A program made the translations under genes and the position numbers. Below are positions 37,124-46,929 of a stretch of 64,000 bases of DNA, piece after piece. Below the pieces are notes generated by a model, which saw only the letters and a program-made list of their open reading frames with translations, had not been told where the DNA came from and did no database searches. Each line of letters starts with the position of its first letter. Positions within the stretch are counted from its first letter, which is position 1. Origin of the DNA: an uncultured Piscirickettsiaceae bacterium (lineage in GTDB: Bacteria > Pseudomonadota > Gammaproteobacteria > Methylococcales > Cycloclasticaceae). Where the stretch lies: assembly GCA_913061075.1 (NCBI GenBank), contig CAJXSK010000001.1:62001-126000 (forward strand), given 5' to 3'.

Positions 37124-38227
37124 ATGAATACTACTCAAGAAATCATTGATGATCTGAAGCAAGGCAAAATCGTTATCATTATGGATGACGAAGATCGCGA
37201 AAACGAAGGCGATTTATTGATGCTTGCTGAGCACGTTCGCCCTCAAGATGTTAATTTTATGGCGAGTTATGGGCGAGGGTTGATTTGCTTAACCTTAACG
37301 CGTGAACGTTGTCAGCAATTACGCTTACCGTTGATGGTGAATGATAATCAAGCGGCTTTTTCAACCAACTTCACGATGTCTATTGAAGCGGCTGAAGGTG
37401 TGACAACTGGTATATCAGCAGCAGATCGAGCAAAAACTATTTTGGCGGCGGTGAAGCCAGATGCAAAGCCAACGGATATTGTTCAACCAGGGCATATTTT
37501 TCCGTTAATGGCGCAACCGGGTGGGGTGTTAAATCGTACTGGCCATACAGAAGCGGGGTGTGATCTAGCTAGATTGGCCGGTGGCGAACCGGCTGCGGTG
37601 ATTGTTGAAATATTAAATGACGATGGCAGCATGGCGCGCCGAGATGATTTAAAAGTGTTTGCCGAAAAGCACGAGCTTAAAATAGGCACGATTGCTGATT
37701 TGATTCATTACCGTATTCAGAATGAAAAAAATGTTGAGCGGGTGAGTAGCTGCGAATACCCAACGGAATACGGCGACTTTAGATTACATGCATTCCAAGA
37801 CCAGATAGGTAACAAATTGCATTTGGCGTTAACACATGGCGATGTGAATACAGATGAGCCCGTATTGGTTCGCGTAAATGCAAAAAGTACCTTGGCTGAT
37901 TTGCTTCATGCCAAAGAAAGTGACCATTATCCATTGCCTAGGGCCATGCGTAAAATTGTTGAAGAGGGGCGGGGCGCGCTCATTTTGATTCGTAACCAAG
38001 AAGATGACCAATCTATTGTTGAGTTCATTCACGAGCAAGAAATGAAAGAAAAAGGTGTGGATCAGCCTACTACTCAGCAGTCGGTCGACTCGAGAACAGT
38101 GGGTGTTGGTTGTCAAATACTATCCGATCTAGGGATCAAGAAATTAAAACTGATTGGCACGCCAACGAAATATACGGGTTTAGCGGGTTTTGATATTGAG
38201 ATTGTTGAACACGTCTCTTTAGATTAG
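37124..38227 (+). CDS. ribB: 3,4-dihydroxy-2-butanone-4-phosphate synthase with degenerate GTP cyclohydrolase II-like domain
   Basis: [33 protein letters not shown]-terminal domain lacks the GCHII zinc-site Cys motif. Confidence 0.94.
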   Translation: MNTTQEIIDDLKQGKIVIIMDDEDRENEGDLLMLAEHVRPQDVNFMASYGRGLICLTLTRERCQQLRLPLMVNDNQAAFSTNFTMSIEAAEGVTTGISAADRAKTILAAVKPDAKPTDIVQPGHIFPLMAQPGGVLNRTGHTEAGCDLARLAGGEPAAVIVEILNDDGSMARRDDLKVFAEKHELKIGTIADLIHYRIQNEKNVERVSSCEYPTEYGDFRLHAFQDQIGNKLHLALTHGDVNTDEPVLVRVNAKSTLADLLHAKESDHYPLPRAMRKIVEEGRGALILIRNQEDDQSIVEFIHEQEMKEKGVDQPTTQQSVDSRTVGVGCQILSDLGIKKLKLIGTPTKYTGLAGFDIEIVEHVSLD

Positions 38228-38283
38228 CAGTAACGAACACTGATATAATTACTCATAATTTATAACCATACACAGGTTTTAAC

Positions 38284-38763
38284 ATGGCAGATGTAAAAAT
38301 AATTGAAGGCAATATGATTGTGCGCGATGCACGTTTTTGTTTGTTGGTAGGTCGCTTTAATAGCTTTATTGTCGATCAGTTAGAAGGTGGTGCAATTGAA
38401 ACATTGTTGCGTCACGGTGCAGACATCAAAAATATTGATGTGGTGAAAGTGCCCGGCGCATTTGAAATGCCATTGGCTGCGCAACGCATTGCAGGACAAG
38501 GTAAATACGATGCTATTATTGGTTTAGGCGCGGTTATTCGTGGCGGCACGCCGCATTTTGAATATGTGTCTGGCGAAGTGACTAAAGGCTTAGCAACGGT
38601 TTCACTTCAAGCAAACTTACCCGTAACATTTGGTGTGTTAACGGTAGATTCTATTGAACAAGCTATTGAGCGCGCTGGTACAAAAGCGGGTAACAAGGGT
38701 GTAGAAGCTGCGTTGGCAGCCATTGAGATGGTTAACGTATTAAAGGTGTTAGACGCCGAATGA
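38284..38763 (+). CDS. ribH: 6,7-dimethyl-8-ribityllumazine synthase
   Basis: [28 protein letters not shown]. Confidence 0.97.
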   Translation: MADVKIIEGNMIVRDARFCLLVGRFNSFIVDQLEGGAIETLLRHGADIKNIDVVKVPGAFEMPLAAQRIAGQGKYDAIIGLGAVIRGGTPHFEYVSGEVTKGLATVSLQANLPVTFGVLTVDSIEQAIERAGTKAGNKGVEAALAAIEMVNVLKVLDAE

Positions 38764-39200
38764 GTTCACCTAAAAGTAGTGCAAGACAGGTTGCACTTCA
38801 AGCACTATATCAATGGCAAGTAACAGGTCAGAACTTAGAAGAGTTGCAGAAGCAATTTGAAGGTGATCCTGAGTACGGCAAATTTCATAAAAACTTCTTC
38901 ATCGGTTTGTTAACAGGCGTCGTTGATAAAATTAGCGATCTGGATACGGTTATTAGCGAATTCACTTCACGAGATTTAGAGAAAATAGACCCGATTGAAA
39001 AAGCGGTTCTACGTTTGGGTAGTTATGAATTATTGTTTAAGCCCGAAGTGCCATACCGAGTGGCTATTAATGAGTCTGTTAAGTTGGCAAAACGTTTTGG
39101 CTCATCGAAAAGTCATACGTTCGTTAACAGTGTGCTGGACAAGATAGCTAAGAAATCGAGAGCGGTTGAGATTAGCGCTAATATTAAGAAAGCTAAGTAA
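38760..39200 (+). CDS. nusB: transcription antitermination factor NusB
   Basis: [39 protein letters not shown]. Confidence 0.97.
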   Translation: MSSPKSSARQVALQALYQWQVTGQNLEELQKQFEGDPEYGKFHKNFFIGLLTGVVDKISDLDTVISEFTSRDLEKIDPIEKAVLRLGSYELLFKPEVPYRVAINESVKLAKRFGSSKSHTFVNSVLDKIAKKSRAVEISANIKKAK

Positions 39201-39213
39201 CAATCTCCGTGAT

Positions 39214-40200
39214 ATGGCGCTGTCTGAATTCACGTTAATAAATCAATATTTCAATAAGAATGTTGATGCTGCATTTCCTGCCGCATTAGGCATTGGGGAT
39301 GATTGTGCGTTAGTTGATATCCCACCTAATATGCAATTGGTTGTTAGCACGGATACATTGGTTGAAACGGTTCACTTCTTATCGAACAGCGACCCTTATT
39401 TATTAGGGCATAAATCATTAGCAGTAAACTTAAGCGACTTATCCGCGATGGGGGCAAAACCTGCTTGGGTGTCACTTGCGCTTACATTGCCAAAAGCCGA
39501 TGACAATTGGGTGAAAGAATTCAGCAAAGGCTTCTTATCGCTAGCTCAAAGCCATTCGATGCAATTGATTGGTGGTGATACAACACAAGGGCCGTTAAGC
39601 ATTAGTGTCACCGTTATGGGGTTGTTGCCAAAAGGTAAAGCGCTTAAACGTTCAGGCGCAAACGTAGGCGACGGCGTGTATGTATCTGGCACAATTGGCA
39701 GTGCGGGGTTGGGTTTAATAAAAGCACAGCAAACGGCAACTGATGCTTCAGATGAGGATTTAGCTCAGTACTTAAAACCTACGTCAAACATCGATTTAGG
39801 GGAACAGCTATTACCGCTTGCTAGCGCATGTATAGATGTTTCTGATGGCCTAGCGGCAGACCTTACGCATATCCTTAATGCCAGTGGCGTTGCAGCCAGA
39901 GTCTTTCATAAAAACTTGCCGATGTCAGACAGGGTGAAAGAACATATTGAAGAGTTACAAGATGCTCTATGGCCCTATTCAACGGGCGATGATTATCAGC
40001 TGTGCTTTACGCTACCTAAAGCATTAACAAATGATAAAACAATCGCGGAACTGACCGCAAACAAATCAATAACTAAAATTGGTAGTATTGAGGCGGGTGA
40101 TGGTTTAACTGTTGTGCTGCCAGATGGTTCTGAAAAAACGATTGATAAGGGATTTCAGCACTTTAATAGTAGCGCCTCTGAGACTAGCCATGACAAATAA
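39214..40200 (+). CDS. thiL: thiamine-monophosphate kinase
   Basis: LGIGDDCALVD, VSTDTLVETVHF; start MALSEFTL at 39214. Confidence 0.96.
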   Translation: MALSEFTLINQYFNKNVDAAFPAALGIGDDCALVDIPPNMQLVVSTDTLVETVHFLSNSDPYLLGHKSLAVNLSDLSAMGAKPAWVSLALTLPKADDNWVKEFSKGFLSLAQSHSMQLIGGDTTQGPLSISVTVMGLLPKGKALKRSGANVGDGVYVSGTIGSAGLGLIKAQQTATDASDEDLAQYLKPTSNIDLGEQLLPLASACIDVSDGLAADLTHILNASGVAARVFHKNLPMSDRVKEHIEELQDALWPYSTGDDYQLCFTLPKALTNDKTIAELTANKSITKIGSIEAGDGLTVVLPDGSEKTIDKGFQHFNSSASETSHDK

Positions 40201-40675
40201 AACACCAACATTTAAACAGTTGCTAAAAAATCCAGTGCATTTATTGGCATTTGGTTTTGGTTCTGGTTTGGCGAAAAAGGGACCAGGTACAGCAGGCACG
40301 CTCATGGCTGTTCCTATTTATTATGGCTTGTTTCAAATGGGCGAGAATGTTTATTTGACCTCTCTGGTCATCATTTCATTCGTCGGTATTTGGATTTGTG
40401 GAAAAACGGCTGATGATATTGGTGTTCATGACCATGGCGGGATTGTTTGGGATGAAATTGCAGGCTTTTTGCTCACTATGCTGTGGGTTTCATTTAGTTG
40501 GTTAAATGTATTGCTAGGGTTTATATACTTTAGGGTGTTCGATATTTTAAAACCATGGCCAATTAACCTTCTAGATAGGCACGTAAAAGGCGGATTTGGC
40601 ATTATGGTGGACGATATATTGGCCGGATTAATGGCTGCCTTGTGTTTATACCTAACAAACCAATTTATTTTATAA
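40190..40675 (+). CDS. pgpA: phosphatidylglycerophosphatase A
   Basis: FGSGLAKKGPGTAGTLMAVP, GIVWDEIAGFLLTM; start MTNKTPTF at 40190. Confidence 0.95.
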   Translation: MTNKTPTFKQLLKNPVHLLAFGFGSGLAKKGPGTAGTLMAVPIYYGLFQMGENVYLTSLVIISFVGIWICGKTADDIGVHDHGGIVWDEIAGFLLTMLWVSFSWLNVLLGFIYFRVFDILKPWPINLLDRHVKGGFGIMVDDILAGLMAALCLYLTNQFIL

Positions 40676-40736
40676 ATCTTGTCTATTTAGATTGTAAATA
40701 GACAGTATATCTAGTATTATTCCGCCTCTAAATTGA

Positions 40737-40813
<77 letters not shown>

Positions 40814-40819
40814 ATTTAC

Positions 40820-40874
40820 AAAAAAAAGCCTTGGAAAATAGTTGTTTTAACGATTATTTCCCAAGGTTTTTTTT
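40820..40874 (+). terminator. Rho-independent terminator after tRNA
   Basis: CCTTGG.../...CCAAGG followed by T8. Confidence 0.8.
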
Positions 40875-40954
40875 CGTTATATGGCTTCTAGTTTTAATAT
40901 GGCGTTCTATTTATATTGACGTAATTGTTCACTAAATGATTGTAGGGTAGAGAA

Positions 40955-41737
40955 ATGGATTTAAAAGGAAAAACAGCAATAATAACAGGTTCAACATCGG
41001 GTATCGGGTTGGGCATTGCGCAAGGGTTTGCTGCGCAAGGTATCAATATTATGATGAATGGGTTTGGTGATTCTGTCGAGATCGAAAAAGAACGTGTTGC
41101 GATTGAAAAGCTAGGTGTTAAGTGTATCTATAACGGTGCTGATATGACCAAACCTGATGAAGTAACATCGATGGTTGAAGAGGCAGCGAAGGTTTTCGGC
41201 TCAATTGATATTTTGGTTAACAATGCGGGTATTCAGCATGTTGCGCCTGTCGAAGAGTTTGCACCTGAAAAGTGGGATGCGATTATAGCGATTAACATGT
41301 CTTCGAGTTTTCATACAGTACGTGCCGCTATTCCACATATGAAAAAACAAGGCTGGGGCCGGATCATTAATATTGCGTCTGCTCATGGGCTTATTGCTTC
41401 GCCGTTTAAATCAGCCTATGTGACTGCCAAACATGGTGTGTTGGGCTTTACTAAAACGATTGCTTTAGAAGTGGCTGAAGACAATATTACCTGCAACGCA
41501 ATTTGTCCGGGTTATGTGATGACACCTTTAGTTGAAAAACAAATTCCAGATACTGCTAAGGCGCGCGGTATTAGTGAAGAAGAAGTGAAGCGCGACGTGC
41601 TATTGTCGGCTCAGTGGACTAAGAAATTTGTGACGGTTGAAGAGTTAGCTGGTACGTCTTTATTTTTGTGTTCTGAGTTTGCGGAAAATATCACAGGCAC
41701 TCATATTTCTGTTGATGGCGGCTGGACTGCCGGTTAA
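40955..41737 (+). CDS. bdhA: 3-hydroxybutyrate dehydrogenase (SDR)
   Basis: TGSTSGIGLGIA, NNAGIQHVAPVEEF, SAYVTAKHG; BdhA-like C-terminus. Confidence 0.9.
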   Translation: MDLKGKTAIITGSTSGIGLGIAQGFAAQGINIMMNGFGDSVEIEKERVAIEKLGVKCIYNGADMTKPDEVTSMVEEAAKVFGSIDILVNNAGIQHVAPVEEFAPEKWDAIIAINMSSSFHTVRAAIPHMKKQGWGRIINIASAHGLIASPFKSAYVTAKHGVLGFTKTIALEVAEDNITCNAICPGYVMTPLVEKQIPDTAKARGISEEEVKRDVLLSAQWTKKFVTVEELAGTSLFLCSEFAENITGTHISVDGGWTAG

Positions 41738-41758
41738 TAAACGCGTTGGAAAAAGCAA

Positions 41759-42538
41759 ATGAACACTAAAGATATTTTAAACTTACCATCGATGCCGCTG
41801 GCATCACCGAGTTACCCAAAAGGCCCGTATCGTTTTATAGACCGTGAGTACCTGATTATTACGTATGAATCAGATCCTGCCGCTATTCGCGCGCAATTAC
41901 CTGAGCCACTAGAACCAGATGGTTCTAATACGGTGTTATACGAATTCATTAAGATGCCAGATAGCTCTGGATTTGGTAGTTACACAGAAAGTGGCATTGT
42001 TATTCCTGCCAGCTATCAAGGCGAAGCTGTTAACTTTACATCGCAAATGTATTTGGATATTGAGTCGCCTATTTCGGGTGGTCGAGAAATTTGGGGTTTC
42101 CCAAAAAAATTGGCACAACCCACATTAAGCACCCAAGAAGACACGTTAACAGGCACGTTGGATTACGCTGGGGAACGGGTTGCGATGGGCACCATGCGCT
42201 ATAAGCAAGAACAGCTAACGTATAACTTACATGATGAGGTGGTGTGTACCAGTTGTGTCGATACGTTAACTGACAAAATGATGACGACACAGGTTAACCT
42301 GAAGCTTATCCCTGATGTTGATGGAACGCCCGCGATAGCGCAGTTGGTTGCATACAATTTGGCCGATATTGATATAAAGGGCGCCTGGTCGGGCCCAGCT
42401 CGTTTGCATTTGATTCCGCATGTAAATGCACCTGTGGCTGACTTACCCGTTAAGCAGGTCGTTGGTGGGATGCATTTCATCGCTGACTTAACGCTACCTT
42501 ATGGTCGTGTCTTACATGACTATTTGGGCACTAAATAA
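41759..42538 (+). CDS. adc: acetoacetate decarboxylase
   Basis: [21 protein letters not shown] active-site Lys pair; 259 aa. Confidence 0.93.
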   Translation: MNTKDILNLPSMPLASPSYPKGPYRFIDREYLIITYESDPAAIRAQLPEPLEPDGSNTVLYEFIKMPDSSGFGSYTESGIVIPASYQGEAVNFTSQMYLDIESPISGGREIWGFPKKLAQPTLSTQEDTLTGTLDYAGERVAMGTMRYKQEQLTYNLHDEVVCTSCVDTLTDKMMTTQVNLKLIPDVDGTPAIAQLVAYNLADIDIKGAWSGPARLHLIPHVNAPVADLPVKQVVGGMHFIADLTLPYGRVLHDYLGTK

Positions 42539-42563
42539 TCGTTTTACGTAGGTAACTAAATTA

Positions 42564-43661
42564 ATGACACAACAAAGTAGTAAAGTAGAAAAAACCATTA
42601 ACCTTGCGCTACAAGGCGGGGGAGCGCACGGTGCATTCACTTGGGGTGTTTTAGATAAGCTTTTAGAAGATGGTCGTATTGGTATTGATGGCATTTGTGC
42701 GACCAGTGCGGGCACGATGAATGCTTGCGTGTTAGCGTCGGGAATGCAGAAAGGTGGCCCAGAGAAAGCACGTGAGAGCCTACATGATTTTTGGTGGCGT
42801 ATATCAGAAGCGGGTAAAGCAATGAAGCCAATGAGCAAATGGCCTCTAGAAAAGTATATGCCATGGAAAGTGCCTGATACGTTAAATTTCATGGTGACAG
42901 ATTTCATGTCGCGTGTTTTTTCACCTGAGCAACTTAATCCATTTAATGTGAACCCATTGCGTGATGTATTAGCAGATGCAGTTGATTTTGAAGCCTTGAA
43001 TAAAGATGACGACATCAAGTTGTTCATTAGTACAACACATGTTCAAAGTGGCAGAGTGCGTGTGTTTAATACTAAAGATGTTACGTTAGATGTGGCCATG
43101 GCGTCTGCTTGCTTACCGTTGATATTTAAAGCAGTATCGATAGACGATGAAGACTATTGGGATGGCGGTTATGTTGGAAACCCGGCCTTGTTTCCTCTCT
43201 TCTACAAAACAGATAGTAGGGATTTATTAATCGTACATATCAATCCAATAAATCGTTTTGATACGCCAACAACGGCAACAGAAATTGTTAGTCGTATTAA
43301 TGAAATTAGTTTTAACGCATCGTTGTTATCAGAAATGCGTTCAATAGCGTTTGTGAAAAAATTACTTGAGCACGAAATGCTCAAAGAAGAACATAAAGCC
43401 GATTTTAAGAATATTCTTGTACATTCCGTACGGGCAGACGATGCATTAGTGGACTTATCATTAAGTAGTAAATTTAATTCTGATTGGGATTTTCTAACAT
43501 CCTTGCGTGATAAAGGCCGAGAAGAAATGTCGGTATGGTTAGAGCGGAATTTTGATGCTATAGGTGTGAGTGACTCAGTGGACTTACATAAGACTTTTTT
43601 AAACTCGAATACAAAGATATTTGAAGATGAAAGCGGTCTTCATAGGCATGTGAAAACTTAG
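42564..43661 (+). CDS. patatin-like phospholipase
   Basis: LQGGGAHGAFTWGVLDKLL; catalytic loop reads CATSAGTMNA (GxSxG-like); DGGYVGNPALFPL. Confidence 0.9.
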   Translation: MTQQSSKVEKTINLALQGGGAHGAFTWGVLDKLLEDGRIGIDGICATSAGTMNACVLASGMQKGGPEKARESLHDFWWRISEAGKAMKPMSKWPLEKYMPWKVPDTLNFMVTDFMSRVFSPEQLNPFNVNPLRDVLADAVDFEALNKDDDIKLFISTTHVQSGRVRVFNTKDVTLDVAMASACLPLIFKAVSIDDEDYWDGGYVGNPALFPLFYKTDSRDLLIVHINPINRFDTPTTATEIVSRINEISFNASLLSEMRSIAFVKKLLEHEMLKEEHKADFKNILVHSVRADDALVDLSLSSKFNSDWDFLTSLRDKGREEMSVWLERNFDAIGVSDSVDLHKTFLNSNTKIFEDESGLHRHVKT

Positions 43662-43759
43662 AACATACGAATTAATTTAGGTGGTTTTCTTTTTAAGACT
43701 TGAAAAATTGAATTAAATCACCAGTTATAAGTATCAAATTAATAATTTTGGATTTAAAA

Positions 43760-45664
43760 ATGAGTAAGACAAAAGAGAAAGCAAAGAAAGAAACATTAGG
43801 GTTTGAAGCAGAAACTAAACAGGTTTTAAACCTAGTTATTAATTCCCTTTACAGTAATAAAGAAATTTTCTTACGTGAATTGATTTCTAATGCATCAGAC
43901 GCGGCGGATAAATTGCGTTTTGAGGCGTTATCTAACGACAAGTTATATGAAGGTGACGGTGAGTTGAAAATCCGCCTTTCCATTAATAAAAAGGCCCGTA
44001 CATTGACCATTTCTGATAATGGCATTGGTATGACGGCGGAAGAAGTTAAGAAAAATATTGGTACAATTGCCCATTCAGGCACTAAAAAATTCTTTGAATC
44101 GTTGACCGGTGATGAGAGTAAAGATAGTCAAATGATTGGCCAATTCGGCGTGGGCTTTTATTCAAGTTTTATCGTTGCTGATAACGTAACGGTTATAACG
44201 CGTAAAGCAGGCGAAGATAAAGCGGCTGGCATTAAGTGGGAGTCTGCAGGTGAAGGCGAGTACACCATTGAAACAGTTGAGAAAGCAACGCGTGGTACAG
44301 ATATTGTTTTACACCTTAAAAAAGGTGAAAGCGAGTTTTTAGAAAGCCATCGTTTGCAATCCATTGTTCATAAGTTCTCAGAACATCTTGATATTCCTAT
44401 CGTGATGAAGAACGAGAATAAAGATGAAGAAAAAGAAGACGAGCCAGATGATATTACCGTTAACAGTGCCACTGCATTATGGGCAAAGTCTAAAGGCGAA
44501 CTGAAGGCAGAAGACTACAACGAATTTTACAAGCAAACACTCGGTGATTACCAAGATCCACTAGCTTATAGCCACAGTAAGGTGGAAGGCAAAAGCGAAT
44601 ATACGTTGTTGTTGTATGTGCCTTCGAAAGCCCCGTTTGACATGTGGGATAGAGAGGCAACAAGCGGCGTAAAACTTTACGTTAAGCGTACGTTTGTAAT
44701 GGAAGGTGGTGAGTTGATGCCACGTTACTTGCGTTTCGTGAAGGGCATTATTGATTCAGATAGTTTGCCGTTAAACGTGTCACGTGAATTGCTCCAACAA
44801 AGCAAACAGATCGATTTGTTAAAAGCCGGTGCCGTTAAAAAAGTCTTGTCATTAATTGAAGGCTTGTCTAAAAAACACCCGGAAAAGTTTGATACCTTTT
44901 GGGCAGAGTTTGGTCCAGTATTTAAAGAAGGCCCTATTGAAGATGCAAAAAATAAAGACCGTATTGCTAAATTACTGCGGTTTGCATCAACTAAAACTGA
45001 AGGTAAGCAAACATTAACGTTACCGGCTTATATTGAAAACATGCAAGAAGGCCAAGAGAAAATCTATTTCTTAACGGGTAGTGCGTATGCAACGGTTAAA
45101 AATAGCCCTCACCTTGAAGTCTTTAAAAAGAAAGATATTGAAGTATTGTTGTTAACGGATCATGTGGATGAATGGTTGGTTCAACATATGCCAGAGTTTG
45201 ATGGCAAATCTTTACAGTCTGTCGCTAAAGGTGATATTGATTTGGCTGCCATTGATAAAGATGGCAAAGAAGCTAAAGCAGATGAAAAGAAAGAAGATGA
45301 ATCATTAAACAGCGTGCTTGAGCAAATTAAGACAGTGCTGGACGGCAAAGTGAAAGAGGTTCGAATTAGTTCACGTTTAACTGACTCGCCAGCCTGTTTA
45401 GTGGCGGATGAGCATGAAATGGGTGCGCACATGGAGCGGATAATGAAAGCAGCGGGGCAAGATATGCCACCAAGTTTGCCGACGTTTGAAGTGAATGCAG
45501 ATCATGCGCTTATCCAACGGTTAAAGGATGAGTCAGATGATGATCGTTTTTCTGATTTATCAAACTTATTGTTTGAACAAGCGTTGTTAAGCGAAGGTGG
45601 TCAATTAGAAGACCCAGCTACATTTGTACATCGTTTGAATAAGCTTTTACAATCATTACTGTAA
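43760..45664 (+). CDS. htpG: molecular chaperone HtpG (Hsp90)
   Basis: FLRELISNASDAADKLRF, IGQFGVGFYSSFIVAD; ATG at 43760. Confidence 0.98.
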   Translation: MSKTKEKAKKETLGFEAETKQVLNLVINSLYSNKEIFLRELISNASDAADKLRFEALSNDKLYEGDGELKIRLSINKKARTLTISDNGIGMTAEEVKKNIGTIAHSGTKKFFESLTGDESKDSQMIGQFGVGFYSSFIVADNVTVITRKAGEDKAAGIKWESAGEGEYTIETVEKATRGTDIVLHLKKGESEFLESHRLQSIVHKFSEHLDIPIVMKNENKDEEKEDEPDDITVNSATALWAKSKGELKAEDYNEFYKQTLGDYQDPLAYSHSKVEGKSEYTLLLYVPSKAPFDMWDREATSGVKLYVKRTFVMEGGELMPRYLRFVKGIIDSDSLPLNVSRELLQQSKQIDLLKAGAVKKVLSLIEGLSKKHPEKFDTFWAEFGPVFKEGPIEDAKNKDRIAKLLRFASTKTEGKQTLTLPAYIENMQEGQEKIYFLTGSAYATVKNSPHLEVFKKKDIEVLLLTDHVDEWLVQHMPEFDGKSLQSVAKGDIDLAAIDKDGKEAKADEKKEDESLNSVLEQIKTVLDGKVKEVRISSRLTDSPACLVADEHEMGAHMERIMKAAGQDMPPSLPTFEVNADHALIQRLKDESDDDRFSDLSNLLFEQALLSEGGQLEDPATFVHRLNKLLQSLL

Positions 45665-45694
45665 ACATTAGCAAAATAAGCTAACCCCAAAAAG

Positions 45695-45724
45695 AAGGCG
45701 AACAATGTAAATTGTTCGCCTTTT
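45695..45724 (+). terminator. Rho-independent terminator after htpG
   Basis: AAGGCGAACAAT/ATTGTTCGCCTT 12-bp perfect stem + T-run. Confidence 0.9.
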
Positions 45725-45782
45725 AAGTGTGAGAGTAAAATCTCACGGAGGGGGAAGTCTGTTGAATTGGCTAAATGTAAGC

Positions 45783-46232
45783 CTAAAACTTCAAGTAAAT
45801 ATTTAGCCCATGATTTGGGTAACCATATGCATGTCGTACTAACTGTCTAATGGCATGTTTTGGCTTGTAGTAATGCTGTTGATGCCTATAAGCATGCGAG
45901 TTTTTTGCATAATAAGGTTTTTGATACGTACGTTGATAGTTATGATGCTTGTTACCATAGTGGCGAGGCCTTTCACTGTAACCATACCGTTTATAAGAGT
46001 AGTCGTGCTTAGGTTTGTAGTGATGTTTTTCGTTATGGCGATATTTGTTGTCGTACCTTTGCTGTTTATAGCGATTATTATACGAATGTTTGTAATGATG
46101 CTTTTTATAGTGATGTTGATGATGCGACTGGTCGTAACCAGAGCTAACACCACTGCGCGCGATAGATTGGCCGCTGACGAACAACAATGTAGTCGCCGCT
46201 GTTAATGTAACAATTCTTAAAAAAGTATTCAT
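45783..46232 (-). CDS. exported His/Tyr/Lys-rich low-complexity protein
   Basis: signal peptide then SHHQHHYKKHHYKHSYNNRYKQQRY... with about 20 His. Confidence 0.75.
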   Translation of the reverse strand: MNTFLRIVTLTAATTLLFVSGQSIARSGVSSGYDQSHHQHHYKKHHYKHSYNNRYKQQRYDNKYRHNEKHHYKPKHDYSYKRYGYSERPRHYGNKHHNYQRTYQKPYYAKNSHAYRHQQHYYKPKHAIRQLVRHAYGYPNHGLNIYLKF

Positions 46233-46391
46233 AATATTATCCTTAACTGCAGAGCAGTTTAGTTATGGTGCAGTGTTAGGATAAATCGTGCGGATGAATT
46301 TAAACTGAACAATAAACGTTGTTTAATTGAGCATTGGATTAAGCGAAATAGCCCTCTATCTCGCCTGTGCTGATTTTTTACAGGATTAAAG

Positions 46392-46796
46392 TTAGGGTAA
46401 TTGAACAGGTGTGTTAGGTGTCCAATTAGGGGCTTGGTGCTCAGCAACAACCGTTGTATAGACGCCGCCACGCACATTAAAGTCAGCAGATAGTCGCATA
46501 AATCTTGGCTGGCATGCGACAACTAAATCATCAAGAATTTGGTTTGTAACGGCTTCATGAAACGCGCCTTTATCGCGATAAGACCACACATAGAGTTTAA
46601 ACGACTTTAATTCAACACAAGATTCATTAGGTACGTATTCTAAACGTAATGTCGCAAAATCCGGCTGGCCTGTTTTTGGGCACAAGCACGTAAATTCGGG
46701 CGTGTCGATTTTTATCGTGTAATCACGGCCAGAATTAGGGTTTGGAAAGGTTTCTAAATCTGTAGAAGGCGTTGTGCTCATAATATTCAAGTTCAT
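46392..46796 (-). CDS. queF: NADPH-dependent 7-cyano-7-deazaguanine reductase (short QueF)
   Basis: [52 protein letters not shown]. Confidence 0.95.
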   Translation of the reverse strand: MNLNIMSTTPSTDLETFPNPNSGRDYTIKIDTPEFTCLCPKTGQPDFATLRLEYVPNESCVELKSFKLYVWSYRDKGAFHEAVTNQILDDLVVACQPRFMRLSADFNVRGGVYTTVVAEHQAPNWTPNTPVQLP

Positions 46797-46929
46797 TTGG
46801 ATAGTGTTGGCGCATTTTACATGGATTATTTTTAGAAGACGTTATAAACGCCAACTTTCTTATAAATATTAAGGTGAATTCACAATAATTCGTCTTTATG
46901 AAAAAAGCACAATCATGTATCGTTAACCG

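Noticed and set aside
42512-43027. 171-aa antisense ORF inside the patatin gene
   Set aside because: Shadow of a conserved coding frame; low-complexity Ser/Pro composition.
45839-46205. Additional ORFs (104 aa -, 116 aa +) overlapping the His/Tyr-rich gene
   Set aside because: Ile/Thr- or Val/Met-rich frames are by-products of the repetitive CAT/TAT codons; only the 149-aa frame has a signal peptide and a terminal stop in sensible context.
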